Shown here in pieces: positions 1-7,879 of a DNA stretch of 64,000 bases. A program made the translations under genes and the position numbers. This stretch comes from CATOSP01 sp965216155 (GTDB lineage Bacteria > Chloroflexota > Dehalococcoidia > Lucifugimonadales > UBA3495). The notes under the pieces were generated by a model, which worked only from the letters and a program-made list of their open reading frames with translations, had not been told where the DNA came from and searched no databases. The stretch covers positions 558,001-622,000 of the forward strand of contig CBDCFD010000007.1 of the NCBI GenBank assembly GCA_965216155.1, read 5' to 3'. Every line of letters starts with the position of its first letter. Position 1 is the first letter of the stretch.

Positions 1-571
1 GACGGGTGCGATCCAACGCCTGGATCTGGGACTTCTCGTCCACGCACAGGACCAACGCCCGATCCGGTGGATTCAGGTATAGCCCTACAACGTCCCTGAC
101 CTTCTCGATGAAGAAGGGGTCCGACGACAACTTGAAGGTCTCCGTGCGGTGGGGCTGCAATCCGAAGGCCCGCCAGATGCGGCTGACCGTGTTGTGGCTC
201 AGCCCGCTGCGCTGGGCCATGGACCGGGTGCTCCAATGGGTCGCGTCCCGGGGCGCGGTCTCCAGCGTCAGCGTAATAACACGCTCCACGTCGTCATCGG
301 TAACCGCTCGAGGCCGTCCGCTGCGCGGTTCGTCCGGCAGTCCGTCCAGCCTCCGTTCCAGGAAGCGAGAACCCCACTTCCCCACCGTCTCATCGGACAC
401 TCCCAGGTCGGTGCCCACCGTGGTATTGCTGCGGCCTTCGGCACAGCCCAAAATCATTCTGGCCCGCAGCGCCAAAGCTTGCGCCGTTTTCGGACGACGA
501 ACCCACCGTTCCAAGGTTTCACGCTCCACGTCATCCAAAATTAGCGGCGGCATTGGTCGTCCGATTGCCAT
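1..571 (-). CDS. IS630-family transposase, N-terminal part, runs off window
   Basis: The minus-strand reading frame enters from the left edge and codes for about 190 residues of an IS630/Tc1-mariner-like transposase, which cuts and pastes DNA at TA targets. The N-terminal half is a helix-turn-helix region (around GVSDETVGKW), followed by the start of the DDE catalytic core at VDEKSQIQALDRT just inside the window edge, a motif I recognise from this family. The start chosen is the ATG ending at 571, because AGGAGG lies six bases upstream; a second ATG at 577 overlaps that ribosome site. No frameshift is visible in the part present. The rest of the gene lies outside the window. Confidence 0.85.
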   Translation of the reverse strand, partial: MAIGRPMPPLILDDVERETLERWVRRPKTAQALALRARMILGCAEGRSNTTVGTDLGVSDETVGKWGSRFLERRLDGLPDEPRSGRPRAVTDDDVERVITLTLETAPRDATHWSTRSMAQRSGLSHNTVSRIWRAFGLQPHRTETFKLSSDPFFIEKVRDVVGLYLNPPDRALVLCVDEKSQIQALDRTR

Positions 572-628
572 GGTCATCCTCCTCTGGGCTGCTAACCCGG
601 AGGATACCTCATCGCGAATACTATTACA

Positions 629-760
629 ATGAACTTCAGTTACACCACACTAGACATAGTGGGGGAAACTCTGGAACAGAACGGGGTGGAGATCAGGCGG
701 TACTTCATGGACCACGGGATGCACAACCACTGGGCACCGAATAACGAGGAGGAGACATGA
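629..760 (+). CDS. Small hypothetical protein (43 aa)
   Basis: A short open frame starts at ATG 629 and reads MNFSYTTLDIVGETLEQNG and on to a Glu-rich tail (NNEEET). Its TGA overlaps the ATG of the next small gene (ATGA), the usual sign of translational coupling, and GAGGAGG for that next gene lies inside its last codons. I do not recognise the family. It sits directly downstream of the divergent IS630 transposase, so it may be a remnant of the gene the element landed in. Coding status rests on the overlap and the ribosome site only. Confidence 0.4.
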   Translation: MNFSYTTLDIVGETLEQNGVEIRRYFMDHGMHNHWAPNNEEET

Positions 761-985
761 GCCGCAGCGGCCGGAAGCGAACAGCCCAGGAATCCACAAC
801 CATAAAAACCAAACCTGCACAAAAAATGGGGGATTAAAATCAATTTTGTGCAAAGCCCCCACCATGCATATTTCAGCAACGAAATTGATTTGGATCTTGC
901 CCGCCGGAACTCGCGTTCTTTTCGCCGCCTGTGCCACGCGGTGGAACAGTTAGTAGATGCCATGGACCAGGCCGTTCTCTCATAG
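757..985 (+). pseudogene. Small basic protein gene, frameshifted in a G run
   Basis: ATG 757 follows GAGGAGG and opens a frame beginning MSRSGRKRTAQES that ends prematurely at 837. If one G is removed from the run of five at about 828-832, the frame continues without a stop to TAG at 983-985, giving about 75 residues with a plausible amphipathic C-terminal helix (RRLCHAVEQLVDAMDQAVLS). The length (229 bases) is one more than a multiple of three, as a single inserted base requires. The basic N-terminus suggests nucleic-acid contact, but I do not recognise the family. It could be a true slippage mutation or a sequencing error in the homopolymer. Confidence 0.45.
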
Positions 986-1077
986 CCCTAGCTGATTTCA
1001 TCCCTGAGGGGCGTTCCGCACCCATAATCCTTCCACGGCTTGCTGAATGACACCACTCTATGCCCAAGGATCGCGCC

Positions 1078-2531
1078 ATGAAGCAGATAGGACAACTCGG
1101 GGCACCATTGCTTAGTTATGAGGGGGTAGGAGACGTCACAGTCGAGGAAGACGGCAACAGACTGGAAAGCCGGGGGTACTTTGAGGCATCCCATCTTTCG
1201 TCCGGTCGAGTGGCCGTGGGTTTCGTTCCAAATGACCGCAGGCGTACTTCACGGATTGAACTCCAGACTGATCCCAATTGCGAGCTTTCATTTATTGGAC
1301 AAGACTTCGACGGCTGGAATCTCAAGACCATAGGCCCAACGCTATTCTCGAGGGTAAGCCGGCTGCCCAAGGATCGCGCCATTAGGACAACGGCTGGAAT
1401 CTCAAGACCATAGGCCCAACGCTATTCTCGAGGGTAAGCCGGCTGTTTATGCCTGTAGCTGTACGCCCCACTGCGCTCAATTTCAGTGCTCAATACATCG
1501 AAGCTTCGCGTAGGGAAGCATCGGCAGCTGGCTACCACAAGTCCCGTTTCTTAGTTTCGAACCTGCTTTGGGACAACAACTCTGGGCAGGAACCAGAACC
1601 CTTTAATCTTGAGGTTCCCGACTTCGAAGTAGAAATCATGCCTGTCGATGACTATACAGAAGTCGCCCATCGACTACGGAATATGCATGGCGTAGGGCCA
1701 ACCGCTCATGTTTGGATCAGGAGTTAACATGAAGAACTCCTGCCATTGCAAAGCTACAGGGGCTTCCTGGACAACCTTATGTACGTCTTTCGCTTGGTTA
1801 CTGGAAACCAAGTCAACTGGTACTACGGAGAGGCCATCGACGAAAAATCTATGAGACCGGTAGAGAGGGTTCACAAGTATGCCTTGACCCGCCCATATTC
1901 CAATACCATCAGATTTCGACCCTTGGAAAGCGGCATGATGAGCGCGGTCCCAAAGTTGAGCCCGTCCGAGCTCGCGAGGGCATTCTTCGGAGATTCCAGA
2001 CAAAACCTAGACCAAACAGCGGTGAAGGTGTTGATAGACCAATTTACCATGGGTTGCGACGAGACCTCATATTTGGAATCGAAAGGGCTATTAGCATCAA
2101 GTCTAACTGAGTTGATAGCTTCCAAAATCGCAAATGCCAATGGCGATTCTGACGCCATTTCTCATCGTAACTTCGTTACCGAGACGTTACCGATATTGAG
2201 AGAGGCGGTCGAGAACACCAAATTGCCAAAAGAAATCAAGGAACACGTCAAGAACCAATTGCAAGGTGCATATCGGAACACGTTTCGCCACAAGCTCAAG
2301 TCGCTGAATGACCGCCTCGAACTCGGTCTGAACAGTTCCGAGATTGGCCGAGTCGTTGACGTAAGAAACTCCTTGGTCCACGAAGGAACGTATCGGTCAA
2401 ATTTCGATGATGGGGGATGGGTCAACGACTATCAATTCACGACATGGGTGAACTTTAAAGCTATTTGCCGACTCTTGGGTTACGACGGAGAACTGCCAGT
2501 TTTCGGATATGGCCAATGGCCGGAAGTCTAA
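1078..2531 (+). pseudogene. HEPN-domain protein (ApeA-like candidate), broken twice
   Basis: Three open stretches belong to one gene of roughly 455 residues. The first (from ATG 1078, with AAGGA about nine bases upstream; ATG 1060 is the alternative start) carries a beta-rich N-terminal domain. An 80-base duplication at 1311-1445 shifts the frame; subtracting 80 puts the next stretch (from 1446) back in frame. An in-frame TAA at 1725-1727 then separates it from the C-terminal part. The C-terminus has VRNSLVHEG, an R-x4-H motif of the kind used by HEPN ribonucleases at their active site. HEPN proteins with a large N-terminal domain include anti-phage abortive-infection factors such as ApeA; membership of that family is only a guess. 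Base composition is visibly A/T-richer than the neighbours, which suggests transfer. Confidence 0.65.
1311..1445. repeat. 55-bp direct repeat at 80-bp offset (internal duplication)
   Basis: Bases 1311-1365 are repeated exactly at 1391-1445. The 25 bases between the copies include an 18-base stretch (1364-1380 region, GCCCAAGGATCGCGCCAT) that also occurs at 1061-1078, at the start of the same gene. The structure looks like a template-switch event that copied the gene start and then re-entered the duplicated tract. Because 80 is not a multiple of three it destroys the HEPN reading frame. Confidence 0.9.
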
Positions 2532-2589
2532 ACGGTCTCTCCCTTCGCAAGCCGTCTTTCTGTCGGAGTGTGCGTCGCATTTATGCATC

Positions 2590-2854
2590 TACCGCCCACC
2601 AAACGGCCCGAACGCTTCTCCACGAAATCGTTCGCCTCCTCTGTGTTCTCCCTCCAAGCCGTCTACACCTCGATCATCTTGTCGCTCTCCCACCCAGCGA
2701 CGAGCCTGATATAAAGGCGCGGCAGTTTCTGCAGAACCGTCATCGTAGAGAAGGAGTAGCGATGGATGTGCATGACGTCCACCACCTTAACCCCGGCCTG
2801 GCGGCACAGTCGAGTGATTTGGAGGCCAGCACCGGAGGAGACCGTCCTGGCCAA
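2590..2854 (-). pseudogene. Tyrosine recombinase C-terminal remnant
   Basis: The minus strand reads HIHRYSFSTMTVLQ, then RLVAGWESDKMIEV, a stop, and TAWRENTEEANDFVEKRSG in the same frame. The order of a HxxR-like segment followed by an LAGW/LGH-like segment and a position where YT would be expected resembles the C-terminal catalytic end of tyrosine recombinases; the codon expected for the nucleophile region is now a stop. No N-terminal domain is present. It is a decayed integrase end, so this part of the island once held an integrating element. Assignment is by motif resemblance only. Confidence 0.45.
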
Positions 2855-3546
2855 GTACGCCGATTACTTCTCACTGAACCAGCACGACCTGGACCGGAAC
2901 GGCGTCCAGACGGCCCTCTACAGGCCAAGATGATCCGGGACGTGACCCAGGGCATCGTCCCCCAGCGCCAGTGCGTGAACGGAACGGGCCCCTTCAACCT
3001 GATGAAGTCCGAGCAACTCGTCTGGGTAATCTAAACTAATATCAAGGTGAAATGCGCAGATAGTGGATGTCAAGCAGCGGCGCCGGACCATCCTCCAAGT
3101 ATGTATGAGAGGTCTTCACTGGCGCAACCAGGCCAATCTTCATCGTCCCTCGAATGTACATCCCGCCTTGGCTTAGGTTTAGGATGTCGACTACATAGAG
3201 ACCGTGGTCCGTCGGGAGCGCCGCGGCACCTCCCACGGCGTGCAGCATCCGGGTGGCACGGGGCCTGTACTACCGGCCCAACACCTTCCGGAGCCGCCCC
3301 ATAGAATGGGAGGAGTCGGCCCACGCCGACACCGGGATGCTGGGCCTCACCACCAGGCACATCTACTTCGCCGGGAGCCGGAAGCGGTTCCGGGTAAGGT
3401 ATGACCGCATCGTGGCCTTCGACCCCTACGACGACGGGTTCGGAACCATGCGTGACGCGCAGACGGCCAGGCCCCAGAGCTTCCGGACCGGGGACGGCTG
3501 GTCCGCCTACAACCTAGCGGTCAACCTGGCACAGGTCCAGGGGTGA
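2835..3546 (+). pseudogene. PH/GRAM-like hypothetical gene split by a MITE
   Basis: The frame reading EETVLAKYADYFSLNQ begins abruptly at about 2835 with no start codon, shifts by one base near 2925 (after NGVQTALY), continues as KMIRDVTQGIVPQR up to VWVI, and is then interrupted by the MITE at 3031-3182. Beyond the MITE the same protein resumes (VDYIETVVRRERRG) and runs to TGA 3544-3546. The C-terminal part (GLTTRHIYFAGSRKRF then VRYDRIVAFDPYDDG) has the strand pattern of a PH or GRAM-like fold, as in bacterial proteins with a short-linker PH domain. Function is unknown. It is non-functional here: no start, one frameshift, one insertion. Confidence 0.6.
3031..3182. mobile_element. MITE copy 1 (152 bp)
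   Basis: The element begins CTAAACTAATATCAAGG and ends in CCTTGGCTTAGGTTTAG, which are imperfect inverted repeats of about 20 bases. It separates two halves of one reading frame (the PH-like gene), which fixes its boundaries closely. A second copy lies at 11459-11609 with the same ends and a similar core. The CTA...TAG ends suggest insertion at a TA (CTAG) target as for IS630-type elements, and an IS630 transposase lies at the left edge of the window, so that family could mobilise it in trans. That link is inference. Confidence 0.85.
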
Positions 3547-3790
3547 ACCACCAACTCCCCGCCCGTCTCCTTCCCCGCCAGGGGTCGCCAGCAAGACCTC
3601 GCCACGACGAAGCCCATGGGTCTCATCCGGCCGGAAACTCCGGCCACAGGCAGGCAGCCTCCATGCCGTATTCCGGCGGCGGGATACCGCCGTCTTCGAG
3701 TCCGCAGTGGCCCAGTGGAACCAAGCCGGGCTCGCCAGGGGGACCGCCATTTGAGTGGGCGGCAAAGCCCCGCGAGAGCACACCCGGGGA

Positions 3791-4033
3791 TCAGCCGCCC
3801 ACCGGCCTGAGGCGGCGCGCCAGGGCCTCAAGACCGGCGGTCCCGAGCGTCATGAGCAACACGGCCCCCAGGGTGAAGGGAGCCGTCATCATCGCCGTCA
3901 GCGCAAAGGCCTCGGGCTGAATTCCCCCAACCGGGACGTCCAGGACCCGGACCACCGCCACGAACCCGGCCCAGAGGGCCAGGAGACCCAGCCCCGCCAG
4001 GGCCACACGCGCCGTCCAACGATAACCCTTCAT
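3791..4033 (-). CDS. Small two-helix membrane protein (80 aa)
   Basis: The protein starts MKGYRWTARVALAG (ATG ending 4033, AGGTGG about eight bases upstream) and contains two hydrophobic segments, roughly residues 8-27 and 40-63, joined by a short loop with the motif VGGIQPEAFALT. The same pattern (NLPLGSVQPEAVMLTFMMT) occurs in the gene at 36919-37137, and a 3' fragment of a close relative lies at 22202-22290, so this is a small family carried at three places in the window. I do not recognise a named family. An ORF start further upstream (4144) is possible but would add an unlikely hydrophilic leader. Bases 3547-3790 between this gene and the PH-like gene hold no convincing gene. Confidence 0.65.
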   Translation of the reverse strand: MKGYRWTARVALAGLGLLALWAGFVAVVRVLDVPVGGIQPEAFALTAMMTAPFTLGAVLLMTLGTAGLEALARRLRPVGG

Positions 4034-4701
4034 GCTTTCACCACCTGCGGACCATCTTGCGGTAATCCCCGCAGGGAGATTGTAGCAGGAAGGAAATGCG
4101 GGCTGGAACTGGTACAGACGGCCGGTCCGCCGAAAGCCAGGCAAAATCCGGACAGCAAAACGGACCTGCCGAGAGCATCAACAGCATCCAGGTGGTGAAC
4201 CGACGCCGCGCCGCAGCCTTCCATCTCACCCCTGTTGCTGTGCAAGCTCCGAAAGCACGAGGGCGGTCCTCCGACAGGGTACAGGGGATCATGGCACACT
4301 GGGCAAGCCCCGCAGAAGCGGGGATGGACCACCTGTCCCTCGCGTGACCGCGGACAACCACGAGGAAAAACCCGCGGGCGCGGGGATAAACCATGCCGAA
4401 AGACAACCTCAGGCCAGAGCCCTCACGCTCCCCAAACCCCGCGGCAAACACAACCACAGCTCCGAGGGATCCGAAACCAGCACGCAACCCGACGGCGCGA
4501 GCCAGGACACCCCGCAGGGGAGAAGAAGACGCCGCGGGGGCCGAAGGCCAAACTGCCATCCCCAAGGGATACACTCAACCGGTCCCGCACGTGCCGCACC
4601 TCGAGGAAACCCGCAGAAGGGCAGCTGGAACAGGGGAGAAAACAACAGCCCCGGGAGTAAAATCACCCGGAGCAGACCCAGCAGAGGAGGCCGGAGCAGA
4701 G
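4034..4701. other. Intergenic stretch with CRISPR-like remnant
   Basis: Apart from the two CRISPR-like units at 4303-4392 nothing here looks coding. The histidine kinase frame is open back to 4393, but that extension is low-complexity (Pro, Ala, Arg, Thr) and has no ribosome site. The minus-strand frames contain YPRARG and IPASAG, peptides typical of spurious translation through CRISPR repeats with this stem. Confidence 0.6.
4303..4392. CRISPR. Two degenerate type I-E-like CRISPR repeat units
   Basis: Units lie at 4303-4330 (ending GCGGGGATGGACC) and 4365-4392 (ending GCGGGGATAAACC), a period of 62 bases, as for 28-base repeats with 33-34-base spacers. Each has an inverted repeat stem (CCCCGC with GCGGGG, or CCCGC with GCGGG) and a different four-base loop (AGAA, GGGC). 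The stem and the ATRAACC-like 3' end match repeats of type I-E systems. The units differ from each other, so this is a decayed array or a CRISPR-like repeat family. No cas gene is near. Related units occur at 23621-23830. Confidence 0.5.
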
Positions 4702-6003
4702 ATGACCGGACACAGACCGGGGGCGGACCAGAGTCCGGACTCCAACGACCCCTTCGGGGTATCCAAGTTCTCGCCAAGACGCAACACCGTCCAGATAACC
4801 CTATGCCTGGCCCTCATCCTAGGACTGCTGGCCTGGACGACGATTCACGCCGCCCTCACGGGCAGCCCAACCGCCACCCTGGTCCCGGCCGCCGCCCTGG
4901 CGGTCGCGCTCGTCATGATCATCATCCTAGTGCGGGTGAGCATCCGCACCGTCCAGGGGGAAATCTGGATCCGCCGGATGGGAATGGGAGACCTGGAGTA
5001 CCGGGTGGAACCGACGGGCAACGACGAGATCACCAAGGCGCTGGAGGCGCTGGAGACGCTCCGGCAGAGCTCCCTGAGGGCCATCCAGCTGGACCAAGTC
5101 CGGCTGCTATCCCAGGAGCTGCAGGAGAAGAACGTCGAGCTGGAGAGCACTCTGGAGACGCTCAGGAAAACCCAGGACCGGATCATCAGCCAGCAGAAGC
5201 TGGCGGAGCTGGGCGAGCTGTCAGCCGGCGTGGCCCACGAGATGCGCAACCCCCTCCAGTTCATCAAGAACTTCTCCATCTCCTCGGACCTGCTCATCAG
5301 AGAGCTGGAGCCCCTGCTGGAGCAGCCGGACGAGGCCAGCCGCGAGGAGGCCAGGGAACTCATCCAGGAAATATCAGAGAACCTGGAACGCGTGAACCAC
5401 CACAGCGAACGGGCCAACGGGATAGTGTCGGGGATGCTGACCCTAGACCGGGGGAGCGGCGGGGGATTCAGACCGGTGGACCTCAACCAGCTGGCGGCCG
5501 AGCAGACCAACCGGGGCCATCAGGCAGTGCAGGTCCATGAACCGGGGTTCAGCGCCCGGGTGACGATGGAGGCGGACCCGGACCTGGGGGAGATCACCCT
5601 GGTGCCCGAGGACGTAGCCAGGGTGATAGCCAACCTGGTCACCAACGCCTGCCAGGCAATGGCCGAGAAGGCCCGGGGGGCCGGCGGGGACTACACGCCC
5701 GAGCTGCTGGTCAGGACGTCGGGGACCGGGGACGGCGTGACCATCACGGTCCTGGACAACGGACCGGGCGTCACGCCGGAGATTGAACAGAAGATGTTCA
5801 ACCCGTTCTTCACGACGAGGGACACGGGCCGGAACACCGGCCTGGGGCTCAGCCTAGCCCACGACATCGCCCGGGAGCACGGGGGGGACATCGAGGTGAG
5901 ATCCGAGCCCGGAGAGTACACGGAGATGAGGGTATTCCTGCCGGACGGACCGCCGCCCCAGCGGGAACCAGCCCTGACGGAGCCAGCCGACACGGGACCC
6001 TGA
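4702..6003 (+). CDS. Membrane-bound sensor histidine kinase
   Basis: A 433-residue kinase that would autophosphorylate on a histidine and pass the phosphate to a response regulator. From the chosen start (ATG 4702, GAGGAGG about eleven bases upstream) there are two membrane segments (about residues 28-50 and 59-80), a short HAMP-like linker, a coiled coil (about 110-165), the H-box AHEMRNPLQF with His near 179, the N-box NLVTNACQAM near 310, the G1 box DNGPGV near 360, FNPFFTT, and the G2 box GLGLSL. All catalytic boxes look intact. There is almost no extracellular loop, so it probably senses through the membrane or cytoplasm. The open frame extends to 4393, but that part abuts the CRISPR-like repeat and is low-complexity. 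No response regulator lies nearby, so it is an orphan kinase here. Confidence 0.88.
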   Translation: MTGHRPGADQSPDSNDPFGVSKFSPRRNTVQITLCLALILGLLAWTTIHAALTGSPTATLVPAAALAVALVMIIILVRVSIRTVQGEIWIRRMGMGDLEYRVEPTGNDEITKALEALETLRQSSLRAIQLDQVRLLSQELQEKNVELESTLETLRKTQDRIISQQKLAELGELSAGVAHEMRNPLQFIKNFSISSDLLIRELEPLLEQPDEASREEARELIQEISENLERVNHHSERANGIVSGMLTLDRGSGGGFRPVDLNQLAAEQTNRGHQAVQVHEPGFSARVTMEADPDLGEITLVPEDVARVIANLVTNACQAMAEKARGAGGDYTPELLVRTSGTGDGVTITVLDNGPGVTPEIEQKMFNPFFTTRDTGRNTGLGLSLAHDIAREHGGDIEVRSEPGEYTEMRVFLPDGPPPQREPALTEPADTGP

Positions 6004-6067
6004 GCCGCCGCAGAGGGGAGGAGCACCGCCCAGGGGTCCCGTGATAACCGACAGGAGGATAGACCCC

Positions 6068-6092
6068 GGCCCCGCAGGCGCGTGGATGGACC
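6068..6092. repeat. Solitary CRISPR-like repeat unit
   Basis: The sequence CCCCGCAGGCGCGTGGATGGACC resembles, over its whole length, the units at 4303-4392 and 23621-23830, with one mismatch in the 3' stem arm. No partner unit is found 60-62 bases on either side, so it may be a last decayed repeat or chance. Confidence 0.25.
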
Positions 6093-6231
6093 CCGGTGGA
6101 ACAACACCTAGCCGGTACTCCTGCAGGAAACCCCGCGTCTACGTGCAGTAGGCCGAACTCCAGGCCGTACCTTCGAGGTCACCTTCCCGCTGCCGGAACC
6201 GAGCAACGCAGGCGGCCGTCCTCCCAGCAGG

Positions 6232-6573
6232 GTGAAACAGGCGAGGAAGACACCACGAAAAGGCTCCGCCAGTATACCTCCCAAGAAGACGACTCCAAAG
6301 GCCCAACAGACGAAGCCCAGACCTGAACCGGTTCAAGCCGGGGAGAGTCGTCGCGAGTACGAACGCCGGAGGAAACAGACTCCAGAGCGCAGGGAGCAGC
6401 GCCGCCTCCAGGAACAGGAACGACGCCGGAAGGTGAAAGAACAGGGACTCTGTGTGATCTGCCGCTTACCGGCCATACCGGACCAGAGCCGCTGCTCGAC
6501 GTGCGCCGAAAAGCACAGGGCATCCCGAAGGAGGTGGCAGGCCCAACGGAGAAGCAAGAACAAGAAGAGCTAA
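6232..6573 (+). CDS. Basic zinc-ribbon protein, paralogue 1 (113 aa)
   Basis: The protein is highly basic: a Lys/Pro-rich N-terminus, then an Arg/Glu-rich helix (ERREQRRLQEQERRRK, about residues 50-66), then a C-terminal zinc ribbon with the spacing C-x2-C-x10-C-x2-C (CVIC...CSTC, about residues 74-91) followed by AEKHRASRRR. This arrangement suggests a nucleic-acid-binding protein; the metal site is inferred from the four cysteines. The next gene (6600-7175) ends with the same helix and ribbon, so the pair arose by tandem duplication with the N-termini diverging. No enzymatic motif is visible. Bases 6004-6231 upstream hold only the solitary repeat at 6068. Confidence 0.65.
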   Translation: MKQARKTPRKGSASIPPKKTTPKAQQTKPRPEPVQAGESRREYERRRKQTPERREQRRLQEQERRRKVKEQGLCVICRLPAIPDQSRCSTCAEKHRASRRRWQAQRRSKNKKS

Positions 6574-6599
6574 GAAAAGAGCCGCCCAGCAAAGGGACC

Positions 6600-7175
6600 A
6601 TGCCTACGGGCAGACCACGTCCCTCTGACAACACCCCAGACCCAAGCCGCGGACCCGTCGGGATAGACCCACCAGAAACACATACTTTTTTGCAGACCAT
6701 CCTGTTACCGGAGCCCATACGCAAGGGCAAGAAGGCCAAAGGCCGACCACGTCCTGAGAAAGTCAAACAGCCAGTACGAAAGGCGCGAAAGCCGAAAGAG
6801 CCTCGCAAACCCTCCACAGATCCCTCTCTCAAGAAGGAAAAACCGGACCACCCGCCGCAACCCGATGAGAACGGGCAGGAAACCAACATTGGTGGCCCGG
6901 CAGCGCATGAAGCCAAGCTACTGCAACGCCGTGAGTACGACCGGATAAAGAACAAGAGCCCGGAGCGCAGGGAGTACCAGCGGCAACTTGCCCAGGAACA
7001 GAGACAGAGGGCCAAGGAACTCGGCAGGTGCCGGAACTGCAGCAAGCCTGCCATCCTTGGCCAAACGCGATGCCCCACCTGCGCCGAGAATCACCGGCAG
7101 TCCCGCAGGCGCAGCGACGCCAACAGAAGGGCCGCGGCTGAAGAAACAGCACCAACGGGCCAAGCAGACCAATGA
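6600..7175 (+). CDS. Basic zinc-ribbon protein, paralogue 2 (191 aa)
   Basis: Start ATG 6600 with AAGGGA just upstream; a longer frame to 6501 overlaps the preceding gene. Residues 1-110 are low-complexity (Pro, Lys, Arg). Residues about 112-180 repeat the architecture of the upstream gene: RREYDRIKNKSPERREYQRQ helix, then CRNC...CPTC with a ten-residue spacing and AENHRQSRRR. Both copies preserve the four cysteines, the KHR/NHR step and the SRRR tail, so the module is under constraint. The role is unknown; DNA or RNA binding is inferred from charge and the ribbon. Probably co-transcribed with the upstream paralogue (26-base gap). Confidence 0.65.
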   Translation: MPTGRPRPSDNTPDPSRGPVGIDPPETHTFLQTILLPEPIRKGKKAKGRPRPEKVKQPVRKARKPKEPRKPSTDPSLKKEKPDHPPQPDENGQETNIGGPAAHEAKLLQRREYDRIKNKSPERREYQRQLAQEQRQRAKELGRCRNCSKPAILGQTRCPTCAENHRQSRRRSDANRRAAAEETAPTGQADQ

Positions 7176-7201
7176 GAAGGGAACGGCGTATAATCCGCGC
7201 C

Positions 7202-7866
7202 ATGACGACCATCAACAACCAGGACGATTTCCTCGAGGCGCTCAGGAACAACCCCCAGTGGAGGGACGCCGTCCGGGCCCAGATACTGGGCGAGGACCTG
7301 CTGAAGCTCCCGGTCAAGTTCGACGCGTTCGCCCGAGATCAGAACACGCGGGCCACCAACCTCGAGGAGCGCGTGGGCCGCATAGAGAGATACCGGCACC
7401 CTCAAGGGGGACTCCGCCAGGACTCGAGCCATCCAGGATGCCCAGGGGGGTAGCGTCCGACATGGGCCTGGAGTTCGTCCGGACCCTCAGCGCCACGGAC
7501 CTGAGCGATATGGCCGAAAGCAGCCTGCCCCGGGACCCCCACCGCAGCTTCAGGAACACCGACCTGGTGATCGAAGCGACGGACGGCGCGGACACCCGTT
7601 ACATAGCGATGGAGGTCTCCTTCACGGCGGACCGGAGGGACTGCGACCGGGCCCTCCGGAACGCCGGGCTCATCACCCGGTTCACCGGCAAGCCGGCGCA
7701 GGCCGCCATAGCCAGCGTCAGGAACGACAGGGAAGCAGCGGAGGCGGTGGAGTCCGGAGCGGTGTACTGGCCCCGCTGGAGGACCGGACGCGGAGTCCCA
7801 AGTGAACTGCGAAGGAGCCGCCCGCAACCCTCGCTAACCGAAAGAAAAACCTCATGCCAGAAATAG
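7202..7866 (+). pseudogene. PDDEXK-like/coiled-coil hypothetical, two frameshifts
   Basis: The N-terminal part starts at ATG 7202 (MTTINNQDDFLEALRNNPQW) and has a helical region; the C-terminal part reads MGLEFVRTLSATDLSD, then NTDLVIEATDGADTRYIAMEVS and GLITRFTGKPAQAAIASVRN. The join needs one shift near 7388 (GAGAGATACC) and a second at the run of six Gs at 7445-7450, where five Gs would restore the frame. The D...E-x-x pattern within conserved strands resembles a PDDEXK nuclease core, and I recall similar proteins that combine such a core with coiled coils; the family name is not certain. The C-terminus also reads through an unlikely tail after VYW (about 7770). Confidence 0.5.
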
Positions 7867-7879
7867 AACGGACACAACC

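Noticed and set aside
3547..3790. Coding-like plus-strand scrap (FRRRDTAVFESAVAQWNQAG) near 3670-3760
   Set aside because: It is short, lacks a start and any recognised family; it may be the end of a lost gene but cannot be supported.
4038..4574. Long minus-strand frame opposite the CRISPR-like repeats (178 codons)
   Set aside because: It contains YPRARG and IPASAG, the typical nonsense peptides of type I-E repeats, has no ribosome site and overlaps the kinase leader.
4393..4701. N-terminal extension of the histidine kinase
   Set aside because: The frame is open, but it is low-complexity, begins at the edge of a CRISPR-like repeat and lacks a ribosome site, whereas ATG 4702 has one.
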